Part shown: positions 11,749 through 22,974 of the stretch, in pieces | How positions within the stretch are numbered: the stretch's first letter is position 1 | Layout of the letters: each line of letters starts with the position of its first letter | NCBI RefSeq assembly: GCF_012489685.1 | Contig: NC_080042.1 | Coordinates: 48,722,066-48,786,065 of the forward strand | Direction of reading: 5' to 3' | DNA: 64,000 nucleotides | Origin: Lotus japonicus | Lineage: Eukaryota > Streptophyta > Magnoliopsida > Fabales > Fabaceae | Made by a program: the position numbers and the translations under genes | Notes under the pieces: model-generated | What the model saw: only the letters and a program-made list of their open reading frames with translations | Told to the model about the DNA's origin: nothing | Databases searched by the model: none

Positions 11749-12988
11749 TGAAGGTGCGAAAAACACTAGAAACGGGGGTTTGAATAGAGTTTTTAAACAA
11801 AAGTTTTCCCCTTTTTAAATTTTGACAAACTTAGAGATAAGAACTAGGTGCTAAAGAATATGAAGTAGAGCACACAAGTATTTTATCCTGGTTCACTTGA
11901 GATAAAAGCTCAAGTTAATCCAGTCCACCTGTGAAGGTGATTTCTTCCTTCTTCTGATGAAGGGAATCCACTAAAATCAATGAATGTTACAACTGCACTT
12001 GCAACCTGCAAAGTGACTAACAGTACACTGATTTTCTCACTAGTATACTCTCAAGAAGCTGATCGACCGATCCTCTCAAGACTAGCTAAACGCTGAACCA
12101 AACTTGATTCAGTCCTCTCAAGATCCGACCAAACTTGGTCTCTTAAGGAACTTTACAAAGTGTTTGTAAAAGGTTTTGGGTTAACAAGAAATGCTTCTGA
12201 AAAGCTAATGGTAAACTCAGATGTTCAAGAACAATGAAGAAATATTGCTAAGAGATCGGTTAGAATGAATTCAAGAAAATCAACAAAGTTTCTTAGCTTC
12301 TTTCTTCTATCTTCAGCCCTTATGTACTCCAAGGCATTTGGTGTAGCCGTTGCTAGGGTTTTGACCGTTGGAGTGGCAATCTTGTAATATCAGACTGCTA
12401 GGCTGAACGTGGTAGGTGACGGACAGGCTATGACAGTACGATGTGTACTATGAAAGCAACCTGTCCTTTCACCAGCTGACTTATGATCTGGAGTGCTTCA
12501 GATGGACGTTGGTGAAGCTTCTGATCAGAGTCAGACGGAAGCTTGGATCCTCTGACCTTGCAACTTCTGCTTCTGGGCATGTTCCTCATAACTTCTAAAT
12601 GCCAGAGCTAGAATAACTTGGGTCTTCAGAGCCAACTTCTTGCAGGTCTTCAGAACTTGAGTCTTCTACTTCAGGACCGTTCCTCATGGAACATCTGGTC
12701 TTCAGAACTTCTGACTCTGGTTCTTCAGTACCTCTTGAGAGCTTCTATCTTCAGAACTTCTGAAGGATTTGCCACTGTTCTGAACGAACATGGTGAGCTT
12801 TAGAATTCTCTTTTGGTTACTCTTGGGTCTTCATCTTCTGATGGAATCGGCTTGGGTCAGAATCAGAACCTGTATGTCACAACTATAAAGGACAAACGTT
12901 AGAGTACCATAATTGTTCATCCTCAAAAACCTTAATTGTAATCATCAAAATATAGAGATGCAACCACTGATCAAATCTTGATCTTACA
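11749..12988 (-). repeat. E1 5' LTR
   Basis: Begins TG and ends CA, followed by the right TSD TACTG. The promoter TATA that reads TATATAA in the 3' LTR is TACATAA here (12319-12327 region), so the 5' promoter is probably weakened. It carries the near-palindrome CTTCAGAACTTCTGAAG at 12749-12765. Confidence 0.95.
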
Positions 12989-13160
12989 TACTGGTTTTCA
13001 AGTTACTTTTGTTTGGGTGATTATTTGTGTTCTTTATTCCAACTTTGCATGTTGTTGGTATGGTTGCATCAGTTGAGGGAAAGTTCTGCTACTGAGGCGG
13101 GGTGTTTGGTTCTCTTGTTTGTCCTCTCTGATTCTCAAGTTGTTTTAGACAAAATTTGAC

Positions 13161-13171
13161 AAAGGGGGAGA
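13161..13171 (+). other. E0 polypurine tract
   Basis: AAAGGGGGAGA immediately before TTG and the start of the E0 LTR, in plus orientation, matching the orientation of the E0 ORF at 3-1070. Confidence 0.75.
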
Positions 13172-13172
13172 T

Positions 13173-14055
13173 TGTTATTACTTTGTTGTCCTGCATTTTG
13201 TCAAAAACAACTGGATGTCGAAGTCGATGTTGTGGCATCTGACTTTGTGTTGCTAGGACATCAGTCCTCTGCTTGGAATGTTATTGTGGGCCCTTGAAGA
13301 TCTTTTGAAAATATGTTTCTAATAAGTTACTTGCGGTTCAAGTAGCTTTCCATAAGGGTTTTAATTGTGAGTTGTTATTTGTTGAAACAATCTTTGTTAG
13401 AAGATTTGTTTCTATCTTTACTTGTGCAAAACGCAACAAGATCTTTTGTGATTGCGTTTTGAATTTTTGTTGCTGCAATCTATTACTTCAGCTCATGCTA
13501 ACCCTAGACCCCATGCTGTCGCTGCTGAAGTGTATAAAAGGATGAAGACCTAAAACATGAAGACTACCGAAGCTAATAGAGAGATCAAGTGTTTAGGATT
13601 GTTCATTGTTCTTTGTCCTTGCTCCTTATGATCATACTTTGCTCCTGATTCTATAAAGCAAAGTAGTGATCTGTGTTGTTTGATTTTTCAAACTCTGATT
13701 GTTGATTGTTAATTACCAATCATTGTGGCAATGATTGAGAGAAAGTGAGAGGGGCTCTCATACTTAGGTTGAGATACTAAGTAGGAATACACTGGGTAGA
13801 TTAGGAAGTGAACTATGAACTGTGGTTCATGAGTGTCTGAATTCCTGAATCTTGAGATAGTGGATTTCCTTTCTTTGGGTGCAAATCCTCCAGACGTAGG
13901 TGAAGTTTTTCACTGAACTGGGTTCACAATTTTTGTGTCTTGTTTACTTGTGTTTTAAGTTATTGTTGTTACTGTTAGTCGATTGTCGAACATGTTATCC
14001 TAGCATCACATAGGACATTTGTTCTAAGGTAACCTAAATTTCACCTTGCATTCCA
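13173..14055 (+). repeat. E0 3' LTR (right end approximate)
   Basis: Starts TGTTATTACT directly after the polypurine tract. A TATA box (TATAAAAG, 13541-13548) is followed by a leader, as expected for U3-R-U5. Only one LTR lies in the window, so the right end cannot be fixed by comparison; candidate CA ends fall at about 14043-14055. It is unrelated in sequence to the E1 and E2 LTRs. Confidence 0.6.
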
Positions 14056-14131
14056 GGTTCTATTGTAATATTGTTTATTATTTTTATTTATTTTACAATA
14101 TTATTTTATTTATATTTCTTTATTATTTTAT

Positions 14132-14674
14132 GGCTTAATTGCAACTTTGGTCCCCGACGTTTACCAATGACACGATTTTGGTCCCCCACCTAATTTAATT
14201 ACATGGATGGTCCCCGACGTTGTAGGCCGTGTGCAACGTTAGTCCTACTGTTTATTTCTTAATGAAGGAGGCTTACGTGGACGTCCAATTGGAGAGAGAA
14301 ATGAGGTATGAGGAGAGAGGGAAGCACGTGAGTATCACGTGACCCTTATCTGAACCCATTATACCCAAACCCCTGACCTCCCTGGAACGAAGAAGGTAAC
14401 GCGATTTAGATCCCTAGGGTTTCAGATTTGGGTATAATGGGTTCATATAAGGTTGACGTGAGTTCACGTGATACTCACGTGCTCTCCTCTCTCCTCAGAT
14501 CTCCTTTTTCTCTCCGACTAGACGTCCACGTAAGCCTCCTCCATTAAGAAATAAACGGTAGGACTAACGTTGCACGCAACCTACAACGTCGGGGACCATC
14601 CATGTAATTAAATTAGGTGAGGGACCAAAATCGTGGCATTGGTAAACGTCGGGGACCAAAGTTGTAATTAAGCC
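14132..14674. mobile_element. Mutator-type MITE with long terminal inverted repeats
   Basis: A 543-bp element with inverted repeats of about 155 bp beginning GGCTTAATTGCAACTTTGG on the left, with a nearly matching complement on the right. It is flanked by a perfect 9-bp duplication TTATTTTAT (14123-14131 and 14675-14683). The 9-bp TSD and long TIRs are typical of Mutator-like elements. It has no coding capacity, so it is non-autonomous. Confidence 0.9.
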
Positions 14675-14814
14675 TTATTTTATTCTTATTTATTTTACAA
14701 TAGAAAGTTTGAATCTGATTTGAAAAAACTAACATATTTTAATATAAAAATTGATAATTTAGGGTAATTGCCCATTAATTTCTCTCTCCAAAATTAATTT
14801 TATTCAAAATGATA

Positions 14815-14948
14815 CTATCTCTTTCCTATTAAATATGAGGGTAATTGTGGAAAAATGTATTGAATGTTTCATTGGTATTATAAAGTGACTTATAATTTGA
14901 GACAAAAAAAACTCTAAAAAAGTGACTTATAAATAGGGACAGAGAGAG
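14815..14948. mobile_element. Stowaway-type MITE
   Basis: A 134-bp AT-rich element with imperfect terminal repeats (CTATCTCTTTCCTATT on the left; complement of CTCTCTCTGTCCCTATT on the right) and TA on both sides. The TIR style and TA target fit Tc1/mariner-derived Stowaway elements. Confidence 0.6.
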
Positions 14949-15440
14949 TAGGTTTGAAGAGGTGCAGAAATAGAAAGATAGGAAGAAATGAGAAAGAAAT
15001 AAAGTAAAAATGTAATATTAATAATTTTATTGATAAAGAAGAAAGAAATATATAAACGTAATTGTGCAAAATGAGTAAAAATATGTATAAATCATACACT
15101 TATAAAACTGAAGAAATCAATTGTATTCCTAGAGGTTATATATATTTTTGTGTCAAGCACAAAAGGACATGTCGTTCAAGTTTCAAATGTACCAAACAAA
15201 AAGCACGGAAGTACATAATCTTTTGCGCACGTAGAGTAGTAAATCATACTGTAGGAGTGTAGGGGCAGTAAATAGCTTTTGCACGCTCAATTACTTCTAG
15301 AACTTTGAGCTTATCAAAAAAAAAAAAAAACTTCTAGAACTTTGAATATAAACATAACAGCATTGAATAAAATTTCAATCTTTTACTCATAAGCCAAAGT
15401 GTTTATTAGATATATGTCTTTATCCTTGTATGCACAATTT
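14949..15440. other. AT-rich intergenic sequence
   Basis: No gene or clear element seen. A poly(A) run and a short direct repeat of CTTCTAGAACTTTGA occur at about 15294-15344. Confidence 0.5.
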
Positions 15441-15764
15441 TCAAATTTAGATAACAGATTGCAACTTTTTATGACCTAATTAGCTGGACTACATTATGTG
15501 ACATACCAACCATGAATTACATGTAACTTCTTTTTTTTAATGTCTAATCACTAATGAGAGCGGAAATAGGCATTGGCAATTATTAAGCATAATTAAACTA
15601 ATTCAAATTTAGATAACAGATTGCAACTTTTTATGACCTAATTAGCTGGACTACATTATGTGACATACCAACCATGAATTACGTGTAACTTCTTTTTTTT
15701 AATGTCTAATCACTAATGAGAGCGGAAATAGGCATTGGCAATTATTAAGCATAATTAAACTAAT
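15441..15764. repeat. 162-bp tandem duplication
   Basis: Two head-to-tail copies (15441-15602 and 15603-15764), identical except for one visible substitution (acatg versus acgtg). Such high identity suggests a recent duplication or an assembly effect. Confidence 0.9.
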
Positions 15765-16129
15765 TTTTTAAAGTTAAAATACTTGTTCACACTTAAAATT
15801 CACTTACACTCAGAGCCGTGTTTAAATATTTTAAGGCTTGTAAAAAAATGTTAAAATGACTATTTTTGACAAGAATATTAAAGAGATTTGATATATCTTA
15901 TAAATTTCTAATTTTTATATTAATTTTTTAGTTTTTTGAGCTGCGAAATAATTTAACAAAATCAGATTCATACTTTCTATTTGAAATTTTTTGTTGCAAA
16001 ATATAAGAATAAAAAATATAAATAATATAACAGAGAAATATAAATAAAGTAATACTACAAAATAAATAACTAAATTAAGCTTATTTTTTTGAAAAGTTCT
16101 TATTTTTTTGAAAAGTTCCTGCAATGAAA
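15765..16129. other. AT-rich flank of LINE 3' end
   Basis: No gene. Just beyond the LINE stop there is a duplicated TTATTTTTTTGAAAAGTT (16081-16118), which on the minus strand is an A-rich tail-like repeat. Confidence 0.45.
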
Positions 16130-17351
16130 TTAAACTGGGGGCATAGATGGCAAAATGTCTGCGGTTAGAAAAACATCAATCTCAGGAGGAACCTCCTTTA
16201 TCCACACACAACCCGCGTAGGTAGAGGCATTCCTAGCTAAATAGTCAGCATCACAATTGCCAGAACGGCGAACAAAAACAACATAAACAAAATCCAAAGA
16301 ACGACAATACTAAACACAATCACCAAGAATATAAGCTAAATCATTCCTCCCATCCGGAGGTTTTTTCCAAAGCTGGAAGAGTTTGAGACAATCCGTCTCG
16401 AAACACACCCGTTTGAAGCCAAGATCAATAGCCAAACCAATAGCCCATCGAAGAGCTAAGGCCTCTGCTTCCACCACCGACGATGGACGCTCCACCACCA
16501 CGACCGCAGCTGCAAGGACCAGGCCGTCCAGGTTTCTGGCCACCATGCCTAGCCTAGACGCGGAATTCTCCTTCCAAGAGTCATCAAAGTTGATCTTGAA
16601 CGTAACCCTTGGTGGTCGACTCCAACACGCGGGCTGGACAGCTCCTGCAACACTGTGGTTCTCAGGCGCGGTCTACATAGGGTCCAACAACGTTGCCCTC
16701 TTGAGCACGGCCTCACAATCAAAAGCCTGCTTCTGGAAAATGGCTTTATTTCTAGCCTCCCACAACGCATAAGATGTTGCTTGCCACCTTGCCACAGCTT
16801 CTAAATCTGCCTACTCCAAGCGAGGTCTTTGCATCTAGGAAGAGCCTTTGATTTCCAGAAAGTTCTCCACAGATTGGATGGTAAGGGAGAAGCTGTCAAC
16901 GAGCCTGCCAAAAGCGATCTTGCATCATGGTCCCTTATTAAAGAGTACCCAAGCTTGCAAGAGTACTCACCATCAATAGCCTCGGGCCAAAATAGAGAAT
17001 CCACAACACCTCCATGAATGGACAACAGCGAGACAAAATCTGTAAAGTAGTGTTAGCACAAAAAACATGTTCAACAAGTTCCTCATTCCACTCTCTTCCA
17101 GAAGTGGCCAATAAATCAAAAACAATATGAATATTTAATTCCAACAGGAGGTCCTCACTATAAATAATGGGGACCCCATGTGGTAACCAATTGTCACGTC
17201 GGACATCCACCAACTGGCCATTACCAATTTTCCATCTGCCACCACGCTCAAAAACCCATTTTGTACTCCAAATGCTAGACCAAGCATAGCTTGGGCGCCA
17301 ACCTTTCTTAGCTCTGATGAGAGACCCATTCGGGAAGTACACACCCCAAAT
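16130..17351 (-). pseudogene. LINE (L1-type) ORF2 C-terminal relic
   Basis: Minus-strand pieces carry, in order: an RT C-terminal segment (motif W-x2-GNGQ after RPSYAW near 17240-17340), a zf-RVT zinc-binding-type region near 16810-17020, and an RNase H (RVT_3) region at 16130-16546 with VVEAEALALRWA and ETDC motifs, ending in TAA at 16130-16132. Frameshifts and an in-frame TAG near 16310 break it. Endonuclease and the catalytic RT core are missing, so this is a 5'-truncated copy. Confidence 0.8.
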
Positions 17352-18632
17352 GATGCTTTTTTTTTCGGATAAGTAGTATTCGATGAACATTAGAACATGA
17401 AACACAAAGAAATGAAATAGTGAGAGATTTTGCAATACTTTAATATAAGTACTACTGAATTTTCTTTGATAATTCACTTCAAAGTACAAATAATGAAAAC
17501 TTTTTTTCTGAGAATAAACAATGAGTGAAAAATAAATTTACTTATACAATACAATAGATATATAAGGCCGATAAAAAAAATTATGTATACACCTGGGTTT
17601 ATTTTAGGAAGAACTTCAAATCCTTGTTATATTCCCGATAAAATATCTGAATGCCAGCTCAAATAGTTATGAAGAGAAAGTGAGAAATTATATATAAATG
17701 TCCGCGCTCGCGTGCGTGCTCATGTGCGTAACTAGATTTATTACCTAATTGACTATTAACATAGAACCTTTCTATATTTATCCTTAGTTATTTATGAATG
17801 AAAGATACGGAATACAATTCTCTCAAACATCTTCCATTTCTCCTCCTAAGAACCAATCCTCTGTCCTGATCTTGGAAGCAAGTGTGGCACTGCATGCAGT
17901 CTGCACACTCTAGTCTATGCCACTGATATAACAGTACAGAACAAGAATATAGCAATACCTTCAAAGAAGCATCAGTTATCACATCACATGCTGCAATAGC
18001 ATATAAATCCCTCTACTTAGACGCTAATTCAAGCCCTCCAACATAAATAGATTAATGTTTTGGTAAATATTCGATAAATTAACTAGAGCAAGAAGCAAGA
18101 CATTTTGATTTAGGATCCTATAGAACAAAATAGAGAATACAGTATTCATATCTAGACGAACATCAAGTATGGACACACATTAAAAGTTCAAAAAGGCTAG
18201 GATACGAGAAAGTAGAATTAGACAGTAGAATTACTAATTAAAAGGAAAAGTAAAGGAAAAATATATGCATACATGAGAAAACAAGAGCAAGTAGTAAAAT
18301 TGTGATAATGTGCATATATAATAAATTATATCACTAGTTTAAATTTATTCATTACATTAAGAATTGGTTGGTGAATTTGCATTTCTCATTTTCCCTAAAT
18401 ATATCAAATCTTTTGTATGAAAAAATTTCAGCTGACATAATTAGCCCCGAAAAAAATAAATGTTACCAACTCAAATAAGATTGGTTCTAATAGCTGTCTA
18501 CAACATAAAAATAAATAAATTTATAGACATGATTTTTAAAATCCAAATTTGATAAGCTGCATATGCATCATAACCATTATTTAGCAGTTTTTTGACGAAT
18601 AATGTTTGATTCACACTTCATAGTAAATGTGG
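17352..18632. other. AT-rich intergenic sequence without recognisable gene
   Basis: About 1.3 kb. Short ORFs only, with no homology I can recognise. It ends at AAATTAAAAAGGT (18633-18645), the left TSD of the next element. Confidence 0.5.
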
Positions 18633-18645
18633 AAATTAAAAAGGT

Positions 18646-19714
18646 CACGCTCTCGCTATTCTGCTAGGGTTGCCGCCGCGCCCCTCCCTCCGGCGCGGCG
18701 GCAACCCCCATCCCCTCTCTTTTCTTGCTTTTTGTCTTCTCCATGCTTGAAATAACGAGAGCTTTCTCTCTTCCTTGTCCCGCCGTCGCTTCTTCGTCCA
18801 GTTCGATGCCGTTGCCTTTGCTTCGCCACCGCTTCGCCTTCGTCGCCGGCGATTTGTCTGCTCGGTGGTGGCGTCGGGCCCTACTCGGCTTGGCTCTTTG
18901 GTGTTCACTGCGCCTCCCGCGATTTGGCTGCACGTTTTTTCGGCCTGGATCTGTGCTTGCCTGTTGAGGCCAGATCCAGGGGCGCGGTGCCTTGTAGTGC
19001 GGCGGCGACGTCCCCCTCCCTCCCCCTTGGAGTCTTGGCCACTGTTGTCTTCATCAGAGTCGCTTTCCTCTTGCTTGCTGCGTTGCGGATATGGATCTGG
19101 TTCGTGTCTCGCCGTTGGCGCTCCCGTCGCTACTGCGCCTTGCAAACTTGTCGTCGTTGGTGAGCCTCTTTGCTTGCCTGATCTGTGCTAGCCTGTTGAG
19201 GCCAGATCCGAGTCTGTGGTGGCGGTGTAGTACGATGGCGGCGTCCCTGTTTTTCCCTTCGCTCAGAGTTCACTGCTCGTGGCTCCTCAGATCTGTTGAT
19301 TTCGGCGTCTTTTCTCAGATTTGAACCTTTCAGAGTGTTATTCTATTCTATTCTTCACCGTTTTGCAACTTTGGTGCCGGTGGCAGCTTCTTCCGTTCTG
19401 CTTTTGTGGTGTTGCGCGGTGGAGTTGTACTGAGAGTTCGATGCAGACAAGGTCGGTGGTCTTGGTGCAAGCCTTCAGTGGTGTTTTGGTCTCTTTGGCT
19501 TAGGGTCTTTGAGGTGCTTTTGGTCGATAGTTCGTGCGCTGTTGTTTGTCTAGTGCCGAGATGTGGCTCCGTTTTTGTTGGGTTGTGTGACTTTTGTCAC
19601 AAATTGGGTCCCCGACGGATGTCCGTCTCGTAGGTTTTGATCTGTGTTTGTTCTCATGATCACCGGGTAGCAGTTTATCTGCTTTGTAGCATTGGATACT
19701 TTTGTACTATCGAC

Positions 19715-19755
<41 letters not shown>

Positions 19756-19768
19756 TTTGTTTTCAAAA
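18646..19768 (+). mobile_element. GC-rich non-autonomous non-LTR retroelement
   Basis: A 1.1-kb segment strikingly GC-rich against AT-rich surroundings. It is flanked by AAATTAAAAAGGT (18633-18645) and AAAATAAAAAGGT (19769-19781), a 13-bp duplication with one mismatch. It ends in a (TA)n tract and an A-run, as non-LTR retroelements do. It holds an internal direct repeat of about 32 bases (around 18947 and 19178, containing CCTGTTGAGGCCAGATCC). No reverse transcriptase is encoded; ORFs are low-complexity and overlap in all frames. It may be a LINE 5' UTR fused to a LINE 3' end by internal deletion, or a long SINE-like element. Confidence 0.65.
19719..19753. repeat. (TA)n microsatellite
   Basis: Pure TA dinucleotide run of about 35 bases near the 3' end of the GC-rich retroelement; it may descend from its tail. 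Confidence 0.95.
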
Positions 19769-19781
19769 AAAATAAAAAGGT

Positions 19782-21412
19782 AGAGGAGGAGGAGAGAGAT
19801 AGAAAGAAAAGAGAGATAAAGTAAAGATGTGATAGATGATTTGATTAATAAATAAGAGAAAAATACATAAAAATAAAAATGAAAAACAGGTGAGAGGTGA
19901 GGATGTATCATAACTTCATAACTCTATTTTTTTACTCTGCTAGCTCCTAATGTAGGTCAAAGTAGAACCTAATGAATGAATGGAACAACCGGTTTATTTT
20001 ATAATTTTCGTGTCGAACACCTATATAGATAATTACCACCTCATCTACCGACAAAGAAATTATACCCTGACACTGACACCCACAACCTAAGGCTACACCA
20101 GCATGATTTCATGAACTGGGATCTGATTCTGACACAATTTTATCAGATGATTTACTAAACAAATGTGGGGAATGAATCACATGCTGGCATCCACCAAAAA
20201 ACACATAGCCAAAAATCCACACAAACAGTCAAATTTGTTTCATATCGCAGCCTCTGGTTTATCTAGCTGTAGTGTTTGTCATCTTTCGAAGGTCCCCCTC
20301 TGAGTTTAGGACAGTTGCCAAACAAATATCCAAAAGTCATTTATTGTGAAAGCTAACAATTGAATGCTGACTTTTCCTGGTCTGGGGGATTGAGGACCAC
20401 TGTACAATGACCGTATTACCATCTCCAACATTCAACACCCTCAACATGGCTTATCTAAAAAAAACACCCTCAACACGTCACTTTTTCTCTTCCCAACTCT
20501 CCACATTACCTTCTTTCTCCAGTTCAACACTTCATTCAACTTTTACCCACTCTAATGGTTTTTCATTCAACACCCTACCCCACCACTTTTTTTATTTCAT
20601 ATTTTGATTTAATTTTATATTTTTCTTTTTATGATTTCATAAAATTAAAATTTTCGATAAAAATTAAATTAAATAAACTATTATCGATTTAATTTAATTT
20701 AATGTTTTTTTTTTATTTTTTTAAATTAAATTAAATTAACGTAATATTTTTTTAACGTAAATTAAATTAAAACACTTAACAATTTAATATTTTTTTAAAA
20801 AAATATACACAATAATTTATTTTATTTTATTAACTTCAAATGGAAGAAAAAAAACTAAGCACACAATAATATATTTTATTTCAAAGCAAAGGGGATAATA
20901 GAAAGATAATAAGATGATGGAAAACTTGGTTTTTTTTTTCTGTGTCCAAATCAAACGAACCAAGTCTCTATTTATAGAGAAAAAAAATCATGAATTTTGG
21001 TAAAAAAATTATATTTTAAATTTTTTTTTTTGAATGAAATAATTGAGTTGGAAAGATTAGGATAAACGAAAATCGCCCGGACCAATCAAACGGAGCCACG
21101 TGTTGATCTGCAGCCCCTCTCTCTCTCCACTGGGTCCCACACGCAGGTATCAACCATGTTTAATTTTTTCAACTCCTCTCTCCCCCTTTCAACTTTCAAC
21201 ACCTCAATTCAACACCATTAAATTCCCCTTTCAACATTACACACCCCCAATTCAACACCATTGGAAAAAGCCTAATAAAGTCTATTTCTATCTCCTACAT
21301 TCCTCACATACACCTAATTAAAGTTAATTAATTACCTTAATGGTATTGAAAATGATACCTTCAACTTCAATGCATATACACTTGGAAATAGCTTAAATAT
21401 TCCAAAATCATA
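19782..21412. other. AT-rich intergenic; possible unclassified MITE at about 20420-21270
   Basis: No gene. Repeated TTCAACACC-type motifs cluster at both ends (20430-20600 and 21180-21260) around a core dominated by TTAATTTAATT-like sequence. The end motifs are in direct, not inverted, orientation and I found no TSD, so no class is assigned. Confidence 0.35.
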
Positions 21413-21680
21413 CTCCCTCGTTCCTTATTAACTGTCAACTTTGAAGAAAAAATTGTGTTCTTATATATCTGTCCACTTAGAGTTTTAAGAGAGCATTAAT
21501 TGATGTTTTTCCAAGAAATGCCCTTACAGAAACAATAAATGAAGAAATATAAAATACATTCTAAAGGGTTATATAGGAAAACAAATAATACTTTTATGAA
21601 AATAAACACAATTAATTGCTTTCCTTAATTTGTGTGAACCTTCTCTTCCTAGACAGATAAATAGGAACGGAGGGATCGAG
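21413..21680. mobile_element. Stowaway-type MITE
   Basis: A 268-bp element starting CTCCCTCGTTCCTTATT and ending in the complement of CTCGATCCCTCCGTTCCTA, with TA on both sides (21411-21412, 21681-21682). This CTCCCTCCGTTCC terminus is widespread in plant mariner-type MITEs. Confidence 0.8.
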
Positions 21681-21682
21681 TA

Positions 21683-22971
21683 GTAAATCTCTGTAATAAC
21701 TCATCATTTTAACAAAAAGAGACTTCTAGTGAAACATGCAAATAGTTAGTAACGATGATTCAAGTAATACATGTTTGATTTTGATTGTTCTAAGATGATC
21801 AACCACTCAAATGAGTGATTGTCCTTCCTGGTGAATGTTCTTTCTCCCTTGCTTACGGAGGCTCCAGCATTTCGTTGGGCTTTATCCTTAGCAATGGAGA
21901 TTTGATCCCAGCGGGTTTGCTTTGAAACAGGTTGGTTGAGATTATTCGAGGCTTGGAGAAAAGCATAAGTGGGCAGTTCTTGATCTCATCTTTTGTTTTC
22001 TTTGATTTCACTTTAGGAAAGTTAGAAATTTGAGGCCTTCAACAATTCACTTTGAATTGAGGAGGTATCTCCTGAGTTTTTTTTTATAAAGGAAAATTCG
22101 ATCATTTAAGGAGGTACTAGGGTACCTCAACCCAAATGATACAAAGGAAAACACAAAATCATAGCTTGTCTCGCTCGTTCAGGATAATTATTGTCTTCTA
22201 GGTCTTCTTGATTTTACTTTGAATGAGTCATTCAAAAAAAAAAAAACCAAACAAAATGAGAGATTTTCAGATCATTTTATCTCAAGTTTTTTTCTTTATT
22301 TATATCATATACAACAACCTATTTAATTTATTTTTAATTTTTTCTTACCGCTTTCTCTCTACTCATCTTATCTCATCCTTTTTCATTTCTTTCTTCTCAA
22401 TTTTTCTCCAAAATAATCACATCGTAAGCACAGGGAAAACTATAATAGAACAGCGACAAGAAAGACCCTACAGGTTAATTCTTGAATGATGCTGCAAGAA
22501 AAGTATAGTTAGGTGGGAGGAAGATGCTTTCATTTTTATACTTTTATTTTAAACTGATTTCTTTTTTTAGGCGTCGCCCGGTTTTTATACCTTTTTTTTT
22601 TTAACGTGCTTTTTAATATGCAAGAAAAGTCGCCCACCAACTCCGGAAAAAGACCAAACTTCATTTATTCAGAATTCAAATTTTTTATATTATTTACACT
22701 TTATTTTGTCTACCTCTAGTTTTCATTTTCCATTACATCATTTTGCATCTTATATTTTTTTTTTAAAGCAAAAGGTTTATAAGATAAATTAGTGGATGAT
22801 ACAAACAAAACTCAACAAAGTGAGCATAATCCCCTCTAATATTACATAGAAATATTTAAAAATTAATAATTTTTTTCTTCTTATTTTTCTCCTACGTCCA
22901 CCTATTTTCATTAAAATTCATGTGAACATAACATTATCTAAAAAGACGCACAAGGGAGATAGTGTGATCAA
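21683..22971. other. Intergenic sequence without recognisable gene
   Basis: Mostly AT-rich. The stretch 21840-22080 is less AT-biased and could be an old retroelement scrap on the minus strand, but I could not match it to a family. Confidence 0.4.
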
Positions 22972-22974
22972 TTA

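Larger units (their letters stand above)
1426..12988 (-). mobile_element. E1: decayed full-length sirevirus-type Ty1/copia retrotransposon
   Basis: An 11.56-kb element bounded by direct repeats of 1252 and 1240 bases that begin TG, and flanked by perfect 5-bp duplications TACTG (1421-1425 and 12989-12993). Coding order on the minus strand is gag, protease, integrase, reverse transcriptase, RNase H, env-like, which is the Ty1/copia order plus the env-like ORF known from sireviruses. A primer-binding site matching initiator Met-tRNA and several polypurine tracts are present. Every gene is broken. By eye I count about 35 substitutions between the LTRs (near 2.8%), so the insertion is older than E2. 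The right LTR is the 5' LTR. It is inserted inside E0 in the opposite orientation. Confidence 0.95.

Noticed and set aside
18645..19191. Overlapping Arg/Ala-rich and Leu/Arg-rich frames on both strands
   Set aside because: High GC leaves few stops; no domain is recognisable and the block is bounded by a retroelement TSD.
20407..20607. Small Ser/Thr-rich ORF near TTCAACACC repeats
   Set aside because: Follows repeat wording, no start or poly(A) context; the region looks like decayed mobile DNA.
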